41,165 bases of DNA. Origin: Pseudomonadota bacterium (GTDB lineage: Bacteria; Pseudomonadota; Alphaproteobacteria; Sphingomonadales; SMXR01). The stretch lies in the NCBI GenBank assembly GCA_022574255.1, contig JACZSK010000014.1, positions 1 to 41,165 of the forward strand. The letters are read 5' to 3'. Shown piece by piece: positions 24,412 to 33,918 of this stretch. The position numbers and the translations under genes are program-made. Positions within the stretch are counted from its first letter, which is position 1. Every line of letters begins with the position of its first letter. Under the pieces are notes generated by a model, which had not been told where the DNA came from, searched no databases, and saw only the letters and a list, made by a program, of their open reading frames with translations.

Positions 24412-25857
24412 TCAGGCCATAGAAGGGTAGATGCGCTCACCCTCTGCTGCCCGCTTGCGCAACCAGTCGGATGGCCTGCCTGATGCCCCACCCCGCTCGG
24501 CAAAGCGATCGCACAGGGCGTTAAATGTGCGCAGGCCCATAGTATCGATGTATGACATCACGCCACCGGTGTAGCTGGGGAACCCCCAGCCCAACACGGA
24601 CGCGAGGTCGGCATCAACGGGCTCGATCAATCCTTGTTCCCAGCATTCAGCCGCCGCCAGTGCCTGGGCCAAGAGCAAACGTTGTTTGATCTCTTCGACA
24701 TCGGGTGCATTGGCCGGGGCGTCTTCGTGGGATGCTACCTGTGCATCGGCAAGTGCCTTCTCACCCACCATCGCCAGGGGGCCCTTCGGCAGACCGGCTG
24801 CAAAAGCGGCATTCTCGATCAGCGTCGGTTTTATACCTTTGCGGGCCATGCTCAATCCTTCGCTGATATATGCGGCCTGGCAGCTATCCTTGAGCTTGTC
24901 GTTGCGCGCCTGCTGGGCCTCGTCCGGGCGTCCGGCCTTGCCCTTATTAATAAACATAGTGCGGATCATGTTCCGCGCCACCGGGTCACGGGTCAGCGCC
25001 GAGAACTCCCGGGTCTCTATTCTAAGCGCGGCATCCATTGATGAGACCGTCGTGCCGTTGAACAGGCATCTCAGTATGGCGATTGGCGCCGGATAATTGT
25101 GCCTGTACTCCACGCCCACCTGGACCGTCAGTTTCTGGAACAACCTGCCAACAGTCATGTCATTGAGGCCGGAACCACCGGGTACCTTGAAGCCACGCTT
25201 GTCCCAGGGCTGCTCCGGGCTCCCCTCCTCCAGCACCCATTTTTCCGCCGCAGCGAGCAGATCGTCACCGGGCACTACTTGGTCGACGATGCCCAGTTCC
25301 AGCGCCTCTGCCGGACTGATGCGCCTGCCCGATAAAATAAGCTCCGCCGCCTGCTTGAGGCCGATCAGACGCGGCAGACGCTGCGTGCCGCCACCGCCGG
25401 GCAGGAGGCCAAGCGTGACCTCGGGCAGACCCAGAAGAATCTGATCGTCGTCTGTCACAACCCGGTAGTGACAGGCCAGGGCCAGTTCCAGGCCGCCCCC
25501 CAGAGCCGTGCCATTTATCGCCACCGCCACCGGCTTGCCGCAGGTCTCCAGCTTTCTCAGGGATTCGGTGTAGGTGCGCGACTGCGTATAGGCTTCTTCG
25601 GGCGAGCGGTTCATGTCGTAATAGCCGACGATCCGGTTGAGATCGCCGCCCGCCATGAACGACGATTTTCCCGAATGAATAACGGCTCCCTTCGCGGATT
25701 CGTCTCGCGCCAATTTTTCGGCCACCTTGCCAACGTCCCGGTGCATCTCGGGCGTCAGCACGTTGACCGACCGATCCTTCACATCAATGGTGATGAAGGC
25801 AACGCCATTGTCGGCGACCCGGTAGCTCATGGTGTCAAATTCGGTTTGATCCGCCAT
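24412..25857 (-). CDS. FadJ-like enoyl-CoA hydratase lacking the NAD-binding domain
   Basis: A 481-residue protein of the multifunctional beta-oxidation family. The hydratase domain (1-300) has the acidic residues Glu124 (GGGLELALACHYR) and Glu146 (LGLPEVTLGLLPGGGGTQRL) and an oxyanion-hole GGDLN. Residue 301 onward jumps directly to the two helical C-terminal modules of 3-hydroxyacyl-CoA dehydrogenase (YISEGLSMARKGIKP...GLPKGPLAMVG; LLLAQALAAAECWEQGLI...GWGFPSYTGGVMSYID). The roughly 190-residue Rossmann domain with the GxGxxG and catalytic His of FadB/FadJ (about 715 residues) is absent, so it should hydrate but not oxidise. The ATG at 25857 is preferred over an in-frame TTG at 25860. It follows the thiolase gene by 21 bp. 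An HSD10-like SDR nearby could supply the missing step. Confidence 0.88.
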   Translation of the reverse strand: MADQTEFDTMSYRVADNGVAFITIDVKDRSVNVLTPEMHRDVGKVAEKLARDESAKGAVIHSGKSSFMAGGDLNRIVGYYDMNRSPEEAYTQSRTYTESLRKLETCGKPVAVAINGTALGGGLELALACHYRVVTDDDQILLGLPEVTLGLLPGGGGTQRLPRLIGLKQAAELILSGRRISPAEALELGIVDQVVPGDDLLAAAEKWVLEEGSPEQPWDKRGFKVPGGSGLNDMTVGRLFQKLTVQVGVEYRHNYPAPIAILRCLFNGTTVSSMDAALRIETREFSALTRDPVARNMIRTMFINKGKAGRPDEAQQARNDKLKDSCQAAYISEGLSMARKGIKPTLIENAAFAAGLPKGPLAMVGEKALADAQVASHEDAPANAPDVEEIKQRLLLAQALAAAECWEQGLIEPVDADLASVLGWGFPSYTGGVMSYIDTMGLRTFNALCDRFAERGGASGRPSDWLRKRAAEGERIYPSMA

Positions 25858-25878
25858 CAATCTGTCCCAGCCCTGCGC

Positions 25879-27084
25879 TTAAACACGTTCAATGATGGTG
25901 GCGGTGCCCATACCGGCCCCGACACACAGATTGACCAGCGCCGTCCCCAGACCCCGGCGCTCGATTTCGTCCAGCGCTGTTCCCAAGATCATCACTCCGG
26001 TAGCGCCGATGGGATGCCCCATGGCAATGGCGCCGCCATTGACATTGATCTGCTCGTGGGGGATGTCCATCTCGTCCATGTACAGCAAGACGACCGAGGC
26101 GAAGGCCTCGTTGAGCTCGAACAGTTCGATATCAGACTTCTCCATGCCCGCCTTTTCCAGCGCCTTTTGGGCCGACGGCGTCGGCCCGGTCAACATCAGG
26201 GTCGGGTCGGTGCCCACCGACGCGCAGGCACGAATGCGGGCGCGCGGGGTCAGGCCAAGTTTTTTGCCCATTTCGGCTGAGCCGATCAGTGCGCCTCCCG
26301 CGCCATCGACAATGGCACTGGAATTGCCCGCGGTGTGGATATGCTCAATCTTCTCAACATCGGGAAATTTCAGGATCGCCTGCTGGTCGAACCCCATCTC
26401 CCCCTGACCCACGAACGCCGCCGGCAACTTGGCCAGATCATCAATAGTGGTCGCCGGTCGCATGGCTTCGTCGCGCTCCAGCAGAACCATGCCTATCTCG
26501 TCGACCACCGGAATGACCGAGCGGTCAAAGTAGCCTTGATCCCAAGCCGAGGCGGTACGACGTTGGCTTTCCGCGGCATAGGCATCGGCATCGGCACGGG
26601 AAAACCCGTGGATGGTGGCGATCAGGTCCGCGGAAATGCCTTGCGGCACAAAATAGATTTCGTGGGCCAGCGACGGGTCGGATGACCAGGCGCCGCCCGA
26701 CGAACCGATGGGAATCCGCGACATGCTCTCTACGCCACAGGCTATGACCAGATCACACTGTCCGGAGACCACTTTGGCTGCCGCCAGATTGACCGCTTCC
26801 AGCCCCGACGAGCAAAAGCGGTGTATCTGCTGGCCCGGCGTGGTCACAGCATAATTGGCTGCCAGGCAGGCGCTGCGCCCGATGGCGCTGCCCTGTTCTC
26901 CAATAGGCGAGCCGCAGCCGGCAATGACGTCTTCGACCAGCGTCGTGTCGAGCTCGTTTCGCTCTCTGAGGCTTATCAGCACTTGCGCCAGCAAGTTTAC
27001 CGGCGATACGCTGTGCAGCGCGCCGGTAGGGCGTCCTTTGCCACGCGGTGTGCGAACGTGATCAAATATATATGCTTCGGCCAT
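25879..27084 (-). CDS. Thiolase (acetyl-CoA C-acyltransferase)
   Basis: A 401-residue thiolase cleaving 3-oxoacyl-CoA with CoA in the last step of beta-oxidation. The start at 27084 (MAEAYIFDHVRTPRG) matches the family start, with GAGGG upstream; the frame is open to 27186 but the extra residues are not thiolase-like. The nucleophilic Cys is in QIHRFCSSGLEAVNLAA, the second catalytic Cys in NLCVGAGMG, and the His in NGGAIAMGHPIGATG. It is first in the minus-strand thiolase-hydratase pair and is divergent from the SDR gene across operator site 2. Confidence 0.94.
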   Translation of the reverse strand: MAEAYIFDHVRTPRGKGRPTGALHSVSPVNLLAQVLISLRERNELDTTLVEDVIAGCGSPIGEQGSAIGRSACLAANYAVTTPGQQIHRFCSSGLEAVNLAAAKVVSGQCDLVIACGVESMSRIPIGSSGGAWSSDPSLAHEIYFVPQGISADLIATIHGFSRADADAYAAESQRRTASAWDQGYFDRSVIPVVDEIGMVLLERDEAMRPATTIDDLAKLPAAFVGQGEMGFDQQAILKFPDVEKIEHIHTAGNSSAIVDGAGGALIGSAEMGKKLGLTPRARIRACASVGTDPTLMLTGPTPSAQKALEKAGMEKSDIELFELNEAFASVVLLYMDEMDIPHEQINVNGGAIAMGHPIGATGVMILGTALDEIERRGLGTALVNLCVGAGMGTATIIERV

Positions 27085-27190
27085 TCCCGCCCTCACAGAC
27101 ATTCTAATTTCCGTCGTCGACCGGCCAACATAACGCCATGCCTGATCCGATTCCCGGGGCGGCCAAAACGAACAAGACGGTAGCATTTAT

Positions 27191-27205
27191 TTGAAGTATA
27201 TTCAA
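27191..27205. promoter_or_regulatory. Operator palindrome TTGAA-N5-TTCAA, site 2 (thiolase/SDR)
   Basis: TTGAAGTATATTCAA, with the outer bases TTTGAA/TTCAAA also paired. It lies 106 bp from the thiolase start at 27084 and 77 bp from the SDR start at 27283. Its sequence is nearly the same as site 1 (GTTTA versus GTATA spacer). Confidence 0.72.
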
Positions 27206-27282
27206 AAATAAGCGGGATCCAGGGAAAATTAATTCGTCTCGAAGTCACGGATACTGGCACGTTCGAACAAGCGGAGAAAGTT

Positions 27283-28050
27283 ATGAAATTGCAGGGTAAT
27301 GTAGCAATTGTGACGGGTGGTGCATCGGGTCTCGGCGAGGCAACGGTTCGGCTGTTCACCGAAAAGGGAGCGAAAGTCGCCATCTTCGATCTCGACGAAG
27401 AGCGGGGCAATGCGCTGGCTGAGGAATTGGGTGAGAGCGTAATTTTTTGCCAGGTCAATGTCACCGACGATACTTCGATCACTGCCGGGATTGATCGCGT
27501 CATGGAAACCTTCAGCGCCATTCATATCTGTGTCAATTGCGCCGGCCGCGGTGGCGGCGCCACCAAGACCTACGGCAGGAAGGGGCGCTTCCCGATCGAG
27601 CTGTTCAGAGACGTCATCAACATCAATCTGATCGGTACATTTAACGTGCTCACCCAAGCTGTCGAGAAAATGAGCGAGAACGAGCCCAACGAAAATGGCG
27701 AGCGCGGCGTTGTAATCAACACCGCATCAATCGCCGCCTATGAGGGACAGAAGGGGCAGGTCGCATACGCCGCCAGTAAGGGCGGGCTTGTTGGCATTAC
27801 CTTGCCCATCGCGCGCGATCTGGCGTCATTGGGTGTGCGCATTGCCACCATCGCACCGGGCCTGTGCGAAACGCCCATCCTTCAAGGTCTGGCGCCGGAG
27901 ATCAAGGAAGACCTGGCCAAGGACATTCCCTTCCCAAGCCGCCTTGCCGAGCCCAGGGAATTCGCCTGGCTTGCCGAGCATATTGTGTTCAACACCTACA
28001 TCAACGGGGAAACGATCCGGCTCGATGCCGGCCTCCGCATGAAATATTAG
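27283..28050 (+). CDS. SDR family dehydrogenase, HSD10-like (3-hydroxyacyl-CoA dehydrogenase type 2)
   Basis: A 255-residue NAD(H)-dependent short-chain dehydrogenase. The coenzyme motif is [10 protein letters not shown] near residues 12-21, with Asp in FDLDEE favouring NAD. The catalytic Ser lies in INTASIAA and Tyr-Lys in VAYAASKGG. The segments [22 protein letters not shown] and [21 protein letters not shown] are typical of HSD17B10-type 3-hydroxyacyl-CoA dehydrogenases, which also act on steroids and branched acyl-CoAs. The GGAGAAAG ribosome site is strong. It is divergent from the thiolase-hydratase pair under the same operator and could replace the dehydrogenase domain missing from the FadJ-like protein. 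Confidence 0.92.
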   Translation: MKLQGNVAIVTGGASGLGEATVRLFTEKGAKVAIFDLDEERGNALAEELGESVIFCQVNVTDDTSITAGIDRVMETFSAIHICVNCAGRGGGATKTYGRKGRFPIELFRDVININLIGTFNVLTQAVEKMSENEPNENGERGVVINTASIAAYEGQKGQVAYAASKGGLVGITLPIARDLASLGVRIATIAPGLCETPILQGLAPEIKEDLAKDIPFPSRLAEPREFAWLAEHIVFNTYINGETIRLDAGLRMKY

Positions 28051-28061
28051 GGCATGAAATA

Positions 28062-29063
28062 CTAGATTTTGTAGGTGCGGACCGCGGTGTCGTGAAAAAG
28101 CGCGCGGCGCTCATCGGCGCTATAGCCTTCGGCCACCCGCTTGAACGCGTTCCAGAGAATAGTGTAGGACGCGCCGGTGCCATCGACCGGGAAATTACTT
28201 TCGAACATACAGCGATCCGGGCCGAAGCGCTCAATGCAGGCCCCGAAATAGGGAGCCATTGCCTCGGCCAATTCCACGGAACCGGCCGGTTTATCCCGCT
28301 TGTGCCAACCGAATCCGGCGAGACTCATTGTCATGCCTCCGAGCTTGACGAAAACGTTGTCGCATCTGGCGAGTTCAGCAATATGCGTTTTCCAGGTAGT
28401 AAAAACCTCCTCCCGCTTGCCCGCATGGGGGCCGATACCGATGGGTCCGCCGACATGATTTAGGATGATGGTAGTCTCAGGAAAGGCCCTGGCCAGATCT
28501 ATGAGTTCGGGAATCTGGTGGAAATAGAGCCAGGCGTCGAAGGTCAGACCAAGCGCGCCCAGGCATTGAAACCCCTCGCGAAAATCGGCCGCGCCGAGCA
28601 GATGCCGGCCGGGCTTTGTGTGGGCGTCGTGAACCTTGTCGCTGGCATCCCACGCGGTCGCATAGCGAATACCGCGAAAGCGGGCGCTGGCCTCCATATG
28701 AGCCTCCAGCACAGGACCGGCAGCAGACCCCAGGGTCAAATCGGCGAAACCGACGATACCTGCGGTCACCTGCAGACCACTCCCCTGTGACGGCGCGGCG
28801 GAAGTGATGCGATCGACAAATTCGGTTTCACCGACCGGGCGCATCGCTTCCGGCCCATCCTCGCGGTACATGGAAAGACATTCGACATAGACTGATTTGG
28901 TAACGCGGTGCCCTGTCGTGTCATGGGTAAACTCTTCGGCCAGATAACGGTGGCCGCCGCGGTCCCAGAGGTGATGGTGGGCGTCGCAAATCTCCAGATC
29001 CGGGTCCAGCGGCGCCTCGTGCGTTTTCGACAGCCATTCAGTTCGATCATCCATGCGCGCCAT
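28062..29063 (-). CDS. Amidohydrolase-2 family TIM-barrel hydrolase or decarboxylase
   Basis: A 333-residue member of the metal-dependent amidohydrolase-2 family. The N-terminal metal motif is ICDAHHHLWDRGGHRY, with a later His in ILNHVGGP and the C-terminal Asp in FESNFPVDG. Relatives hydrolyse lactones (L-fuconolactonase-like) or decarboxylate ring intermediates; this one resembles the lactonase side more than ACMS decarboxylase. It could open a lactone formed during ring degradation. It follows the SnoaL-like gene by 29 bp on the minus strand and its stop is 11 bp from the convergent SDR stop. The start could also be the second ATG at 29054. Confidence 0.88.
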   Translation of the reverse strand: MARMDDRTEWLSKTHEAPLDPDLEICDAHHHLWDRGGHRYLAEEFTHDTTGHRVTKSVYVECLSMYREDGPEAMRPVGETEFVDRITSAAPSQGSGLQVTAGIVGFADLTLGSAAGPVLEAHMEASARFRGIRYATAWDASDKVHDAHTKPGRHLLGAADFREGFQCLGALGLTFDAWLYFHQIPELIDLARAFPETTIILNHVGGPIGIGPHAGKREEVFTTWKTHIAELARCDNVFVKLGGMTMSLAGFGWHKRDKPAGSVELAEAMAPYFGACIERFGPDRCMFESNFPVDGTGASYTILWNAFKRVAEGYSADERRALFHDTAVRTYKI

Positions 29064-29092
29064 CCTGACATTCGCAGCAGACCGGGTAAAGT

Positions 29093-29593
29093 TCAGTCTG
29101 CCGCCGCTTCCGGGACACTCATTTCAGCGCCCGGGATAGGATTGAAATAATGGATGGTGACGGTACGCTTGGCGATCTTCCAGACCCCGTCGCGGCGCTC
29201 AAAATCATCGGCATAGGTGGCGCTTATCATTTGCACAATGTCGTCCCTGGTGGCGCCCATGCAATCGACATTGCAGACACCGCGTGCATGGTCGGCATCG
29301 CCGAACTCCACTCGCAGGTTGGAGGCGAGATGATGGGTCTCACGCCAGATCGGGTACAGAACGTCGTGGACAGCCTCGCGGATGCCGTCGTGGCCGGTAA
29401 AGGTGCCGAAGGGCGGGCCGATTTCCCAGACCGCATCCTGGTGCCAGATGGCGATGAACTGATCCCAGTTGTGGGTATCAAATCCAAGACAGTAATCGGT
29501 GACCAGGTCACGCAGCGCGGCACGGCTTTCCAGTTCGTCGACCCGCTGCAACAATGCCTCGACCTGGGCCTGTAATTTATCGTCGGCAGCCAT
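29093..29593 (-). CDS. SnoaL-like (NTF2-fold) protein
   Basis: A 166-residue NTF2-fold protein. The start at 29593 (MAADDKLQAQVEALLQRVDELESRAALRD) is chosen because GGAA lies upstream and the longer frame to 29761 overlaps the flavoprotein gene. The family pattern is LVTDYCLGFDTHNWDQFIAIWHQDAVWEIGPPFGTFTGHDGI, then MISATYADDFERRDGVWKIAKRTVTIHYF. Proteins of this SnoaL_4 type sit in steroid and aromatic catabolic loci as isomerase-like or dioxygenase-beta-like proteins. The first 25 residues look like a short coiled coil. It lies 19 bp after the flavoprotein gene. Confidence 0.87.
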   Translation of the reverse strand: MAADDKLQAQVEALLQRVDELESRAALRDLVTDYCLGFDTHNWDQFIAIWHQDAVWEIGPPFGTFTGHDGIREAVHDVLYPIWRETHHLASNLRVEFGDADHARGVCNVDCMGATRDDIVQMISATYADDFERRDGVWKIAKRTVTIHYFNPIPGAEMSVPEAAAD

Positions 29594-29612
29594 GGGGTGT
29601 TCCTTTCCCGGA

Positions 29613-31367
29613 TCAGGCGTTATCGGCATGGGCCGCGTTGGCGGCGATATAGCCGAATGTGCATGACAGTCCCAACGGGCAACCGGCGCCCCAATAGGCG
29701 TCCCGCGAGGGGCTGGCGATACAATTGCCGACGCCATAGAGGCCGGGGATTGGCTGGTCATGGGCGTCCAGAACGCGGGCGCCGGCGTCGATCATCGGCC
29801 CGCCATTGGTGTCCAGGACCCCGGCGGCCAGGATGATGGCGTAATAGGGGCCTTCATCCCCAAGCGGATGCATGTTCACTTTGGGGTAGGGGTTTGCTGG
29901 CCAGGCGGTGTCGGCCTGCATCGGCGAGAAAGCCGGGAACCATTCGGTGTCGTAGGCGGCGTCACCGCGCCCGAAATCCTCATCCTTGCCGGCGCGGGCA
30001 AAGCCGTTAAAGCGCGCCATCGTATCCTTGATATTTCCGGCAAAAGACGCATCCAGCTGAAAGTCACCGGTGCGTGCCGCGAGCTTTTCAAGGCGCTTGC
30101 CAATCTCGTCGGTCAGGCCATCAAGGGAATCCGCGAACATCACTTCGTCGGCGCCCTTGGGATCAGATGGTAACGGATAGGCGCCGGCAAAGGCTTCCGC
30201 CGTGCGCTGGTCATAAATCATGAACAACAACTGGTTGGGATATTCCGCCTTTGAGGGATCGTAAAGCCCATGTGCCTCGGTACGATCATTGTAATTGCGG
30301 TTTTCATTAACCGCGCGGAGGCCGTATTTGTTGACCTGAAATGCGGAATCACCGGGTGGGTAAAAGACTCCACCGGCCAGCCGTGAATCCTCCAGAGCAC
30401 CTTCCAGAACGACCTGGCTGCGCCATGCACCCGACAGGTTGCCGAGCCGCGCACCTGCAGCGCCCGCGATGTCGATAAAGTCGCCGGTCGAGGCCGGCAT
30501 GGCGCAGGCACCGTAAATATGATTTCGCTGATAGCGCGCCACAGCGCCGGGGTTGTGGGCATAGCCACCGGTGCCAAAGATAAGACCCTTGCGGGCGCGC
30601 AGGGAAACCGTCGCTCCATTATTGTCGGCTTCGACGCCAATGGCGCGGCCATTATCGTCCAGCACCAGCCGCATCGCCTTGTGCTCATAAAGGATATTGA
30701 CCTGTCGGCTCTCCACGGCGGCCTGCAGTTGCGCCATCATCTCTGCTCCGAACGCGATGTTGCCATTCTTGTCGAGCACGCCAAGCGCGCGGCCTGCCGG
30801 CACGGCGTTTTCGGGCACGTTGTCCAGATAATCGGTGGCCGCGCGGTCCAGTTGAAACATGCGCCATTCGGCGGTATCCAGCGCCTTCGCGCCGCGCAAT
30901 TTGTCGATGGCATCAGAGGCGTTGTCATAAAAGGCCTCAAGCAGCGCGTAGGCGCTGTCACTCAGCCCCAGTGTCGGGCTGTCTGCAATATATGTTTCAG
31001 GGTAGGAAAAGCGCGCCAGGTACTGGAGGCAATCTTCCTTGCTGTCCTCCATGCCCCGCGCCTTCAGCGTAAAGTTGTTGGGAATCCACAGCACGCCGGC
31101 TGTCTTGGAAGAGGTGCCGCCGAAAAAAGCCTCTTTTTCGATCAGGGTGACAGAATCCCCGTGCTCGCGCGCCGTCACCGCCGCCGTTGCCGCGCCGATG
31201 CCGCTGCCGATAACAATAATATCGGATTCATGGTCCCACTTGTGCTCAGCAACCGCACAGCCGGAAGTCAGTGTCAGGGCACCCAGCGCAGCTGTTGCCG
31301 CACCGGCGCCGACGATAACCTGGCGCCGTGTCAGTTTCTTTTCCTGGCTGTCTTGTCGTTTGGTCAT
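29613..31367 (-). CDS. Exported FAD-dependent dehydrogenase, KstD/fumarate-reductase-like
   Basis: A 584-residue flavoprotein. It starts with a twin-arginine signal (KLTRRQVIVGAGAATAALGALTLTSGC; Arg14-Arg15) with a lipobox Cys37, so it is likely Tat-exported and lipid-anchored. The FAD motif DIIVIGSGIGAATAAVTA follows (about 48-65), then FFGGTSSKTAGVLWIPNN, the GLIFGTGGYAHNPG segment and the closing FAD motif GLYGVGNCIASPSRDAYWGAGCPLGLSCTFGYIAA. The domain plan is that of 3-ketosteroid delta-1-dehydrogenase and flavocytochrome c fumarate reductase. A role as dehydrogenase on a cyclic ketone in the periplasm fits the neighbours. Export of such an enzyme is unusual, since KstD is normally cytoplasmic. 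Strong GGGGAAGG ribosome site. Confidence 0.9.
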   Translation of the reverse strand: MTKRQDSQEKKLTRRQVIVGAGAATAALGALTLTSGCAVAEHKWDHESDIIVIGSGIGAATAAVTAREHGDSVTLIEKEAFFGGTSSKTAGVLWIPNNFTLKARGMEDSKEDCLQYLARFSYPETYIADSPTLGLSDSAYALLEAFYDNASDAIDKLRGAKALDTAEWRMFQLDRAATDYLDNVPENAVPAGRALGVLDKNGNIAFGAEMMAQLQAAVESRQVNILYEHKAMRLVLDDNGRAIGVEADNNGATVSLRARKGLIFGTGGYAHNPGAVARYQRNHIYGACAMPASTGDFIDIAGAAGARLGNLSGAWRSQVVLEGALEDSRLAGGVFYPPGDSAFQVNKYGLRAVNENRNYNDRTEAHGLYDPSKAEYPNQLLFMIYDQRTAEAFAGAYPLPSDPKGADEVMFADSLDGLTDEIGKRLEKLAARTGDFQLDASFAGNIKDTMARFNGFARAGKDEDFGRGDAAYDTEWFPAFSPMQADTAWPANPYPKVNMHPLGDEGPYYAIILAAGVLDTNGGPMIDAGARVLDAHDQPIPGLYGVGNCIASPSRDAYWGAGCPLGLSCTFGYIAANAAHADNA

Positions 31368-31414
31368 TGGCCTTCCCCCCGGTCAATCGGTTGCTATAAA
31401 ATAGCTGGCTCCCG

Positions 31415-33076
31415 CTATCGTTTCAGCACAATGCCCGCCTCCTCGCGGTCCCAACAATCCGCAGTTATGCCTTCCTTCTTGATCTTGAATTTTTCGACAC
31501 GCTCGCTGGGCGTCTTCGGCAATTCGCTGCGGATGGCGATATAGCGGGGTATGGCAAAATAGGCCAGACGGGGCTCGCACCAGTGGATTATATCCTCTTC
31601 GCTAAGCGACCGGCCTTCCTTCAATACGATAACGGCCTTCACCTCTTCCTCGCCCAGCTCGGAAGGCACGCCGACAACGCAGGATTCAAGAACATCGTCA
31701 TGGGCGCTGATCACCGATTCCACTTCAAAAGACGAAATATTTTCGCCGCGACGCCGGATCGCCTGCTTCTTTCTGTCGACGAAGAAGAAATAGCCGTCTT
31801 CGTCCATGCGCCCCAGATCGCCGGTATGCATCCAGCCGTCCTGGATCAGGTCGTCGCTGGCTTCAGAATTATTATAATAGCCTGAGGTGCCGACATATTC
31901 CCGTTGCGAGCGTGCGATAAATTCGCCGAGTTCGCCGGGCTCGCACTCATTGTTGTCGTCATCGACAATCTGCACATCCCAGCCGGTGATGGCTTTGCCG
32001 CATGAGCCCGCGCGCGGTTCGTCATAGGGGCTGGCCAGACAGCAATAACATTCGGTCATGCCGTAGACTTCGAGAATCTTGGTATTGAAGCGGCGCTGAA
32101 ACTCGTGCCACTCGTCTTGCGGCGCAGCGGCCCCAACCATCAGGCGGATCGGGTTGTCGCCGTCTTCCTCGCGCTCGTCCTGCTTCAGCAGGATTGGGAT
32201 GATGCCACCGATATAATTGGCTTCGGTGCATTCCCACCGACGGCAATCCTCCCACAGACGGCTGGCGGAAAAGCGCTCGACGATGACCGCCTTGGCGTCG
32301 GCCAATATCGCCGGGCCGATGGTTATGCCCTGGGCATTACCGTGGAAAAACGGCAGGCCCGTATAGAGGATATCGTCCTCGGTGTAGCGCGAATATTTCA
32401 CCGATTCCGACCAGATCTCGTACCAGTAATGGTGGCTCATCTGCACACCCTTGGAGACGCCCGTGGTACCCGAAGTGAAGAGAATGCTGGCGGTGTCATT
32501 GAAATGAACTTGAACGTCGGGGCGCGTTGACGGCCGGTCGCTGAAATCCGCAAAGCCTATTTCTTCGCAACCCGGCAATTTGGGCAGGCCGTCCGCCGAG
32601 CCCTGGGTATCGAGGAAAATCGTGTGGCGGAGCGTTGTCAGCCGTTCGGCCACGTTGTTCAGGTTTTCCAGGAACTGGGTGTCGGCCACCAGAGCCACAC
32701 AATCGGAATGGGTGATCTGATAGGTCAGGCCGTCCCCTTTCAGGGCCGAGTTGATCGGCACTTCCACGGCGCCGATCCTGTTCAATCCGAACCAAGTGTA
32801 TAGAAATTCCGGGCAGTTCGGCAGCATGATCGCAACCTTGTCGCCTTTCTTGATGCCCAGCGCCAGAAAGCCATTGGCAACTTTGTTGATACTGTCGTTG
32901 AATTCACCCAGCGTTATGGGGTCATCACGAAACTGGAAAATCACATGGTTGGGATTTTTCCGGGCCTTGTCCTCGATGATATCGGTCAGAACGCGCTCTT
33001 CCTGAGCGTATTCCTGCATGTTCCACGAGTCCCACTTGCTCGCGGCTTTTTCAAACTTATCGTCCCACTGGCCCAT
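31415..33076 (-). CDS. Acyl-CoA synthetase (AMP-forming ligase), CaiC-like
   Basis: A 553-residue ANL-superfamily ligase that activates a carboxylic acid to its CoA thioester through an acyl-adenylate. The P-loop is ILFTSGTTGVSKGVQMSHH; the adenylation motif is EVYGMTECY; the hinge is WMHTGDLGRMDEDGYFFFVDRKKQAIRRRGENIS; the C-terminal Lys region is PKTPSERVEKFK. The closest familiar pattern is crotonobetaine/carnitine-CoA ligase and steroid side-chain ligases such as FadD17. It has a clear AGGAG ribosome site. It precedes the flavoprotein gene by 47 bp, so it probably starts the unit ligase-flavoprotein-SnoaL-amidohydrolase. Confidence 0.92.
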   Translation of the reverse strand: MGQWDDKFEKAASKWDSWNMQEYAQEERVLTDIIEDKARKNPNHVIFQFRDDPITLGEFNDSINKVANGFLALGIKKGDKVAIMLPNCPEFLYTWFGLNRIGAVEVPINSALKGDGLTYQITHSDCVALVADTQFLENLNNVAERLTTLRHTIFLDTQGSADGLPKLPGCEEIGFADFSDRPSTRPDVQVHFNDTASILFTSGTTGVSKGVQMSHHYWYEIWSESVKYSRYTEDDILYTGLPFFHGNAQGITIGPAILADAKAVIVERFSASRLWEDCRRWECTEANYIGGIIPILLKQDEREEDGDNPIRLMVGAAAPQDEWHEFQRRFNTKILEVYGMTECYCCLASPYDEPRAGSCGKAITGWDVQIVDDDNNECEPGELGEFIARSQREYVGTSGYYNNSEASDDLIQDGWMHTGDLGRMDEDGYFFFVDRKKQAIRRRGENISSFEVESVISAHDDVLESCVVGVPSELGEEEVKAVIVLKEGRSLSEEDIIHWCEPRLAYFAIPRYIAIRSELPKTPSERVEKFKIKKEGITADCWDREEAGIVLKR

Positions 33077-33236
33077 TTATGAGCTCCTGTTTTTGCTGGT
33101 TTTCCCGATTAGACCCTATTAAACGCCGCGCTTTCAGGAAGGCGGAATATGGGGCGATGCCACAGCATCTTACGGCATCGCTCGGCAACCTATTCCTGCC
33201 ATAGTCAAGCCCTGCCGCAGTTATCGTATGATATTT

Positions 33237-33839
33237 TTACCGAATGTCGTGCGGGCTGCTCATTTGGTACGCTTCGTTGAACCAGACGCCACGTTCATAC
33301 GCGTTGACCATTTTGCCGAAATCCCACGACGTTGGTGAATTCTTGTTGGGAATCACCTTGATGATAGCCCGGTTAGGCGTGTGTATCCCTTTAAAGGCAG
33401 CTTGACGCATTTCTTCATTGTCTTTCAGGTCAAACCAGTATTTGTCGATGATGGCCCAGTGCACTTCGGTCAACAGCTTTTGATCAAAAGATATTTCTGC
33501 CTTGCCGATGATCTGGATGGACTTTTGGCACTTGGCGTTTGAACCGTCATTGCAGATGCTGACGGAAATTTTTGGATTGGCGATCAGCTGATCGATCTTG
33601 TGACGGTATTTCTGCACGCTGCTGATATAAACAAACCCGTCTTCCAGCACGACATAGAACATCGGCGTCACGATGGGGTAGCCATACTTGGAAATGTGGG
33701 CCATGAAGCAATAACAGTTGTGCTTATACAGTATTTCGAATTCATCCGGCTCCATCGGATAGTCTTTGTTGACATCGACCTGCTCAAGTTTCACCGGATC
33801 AAATACCGGGGCGTCGCCATTTTCTGCATCGTCGTCCAT
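33237..33839 (-). CDS. Pyridoxamine 5'-phosphate oxidase-fold protein, possible F420 or FMN enzyme
   Basis: A 200-residue split-barrel protein. Family features are YKHNCYCFMAHISKYGYPIVTPMFYVVLEDGFVYISSVQKYRHKIDQLIANPKISVSICND, then CQKSIQIIGKAEI and a C-terminal helical tail. The PPOX-like superfamily includes FMN oxidases, heme-binding proteins and the F420-dependent FDOR reductases; which cofactor is used here cannot be decided from sequence. The presence of FO synthase nearby makes F420 a real option. GGAGAAT precedes the ATG. A degenerate copy of the shared operator lies 80 bp upstream. It stands alone on the minus strand, 160 bp from the ligase gene. Confidence 0.8.
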   Translation of the reverse strand: MDDDAENGDAPVFDPVKLEQVDVNKDYPMEPDEFEILYKHNCYCFMAHISKYGYPIVTPMFYVVLEDGFVYISSVQKYRHKIDQLIANPKISVSICNDGSNAKCQKSIQIIGKAEISFDQKLLTEVHWAIIDKYWFDLKDNEEMRQAAFKGIHTPNRAIIKVIPNKNSPTSWDFGKMVNAYERGVWFNEAYQMSSPHDIR

Positions 33840-33918
33840 AATCTATTCTCCTTCAAATGTAAGTACTGACCCGCTGGTCAATATACTCTGGGTCACAGGT
33901 CTCGGCGTGTCGAGAAAC

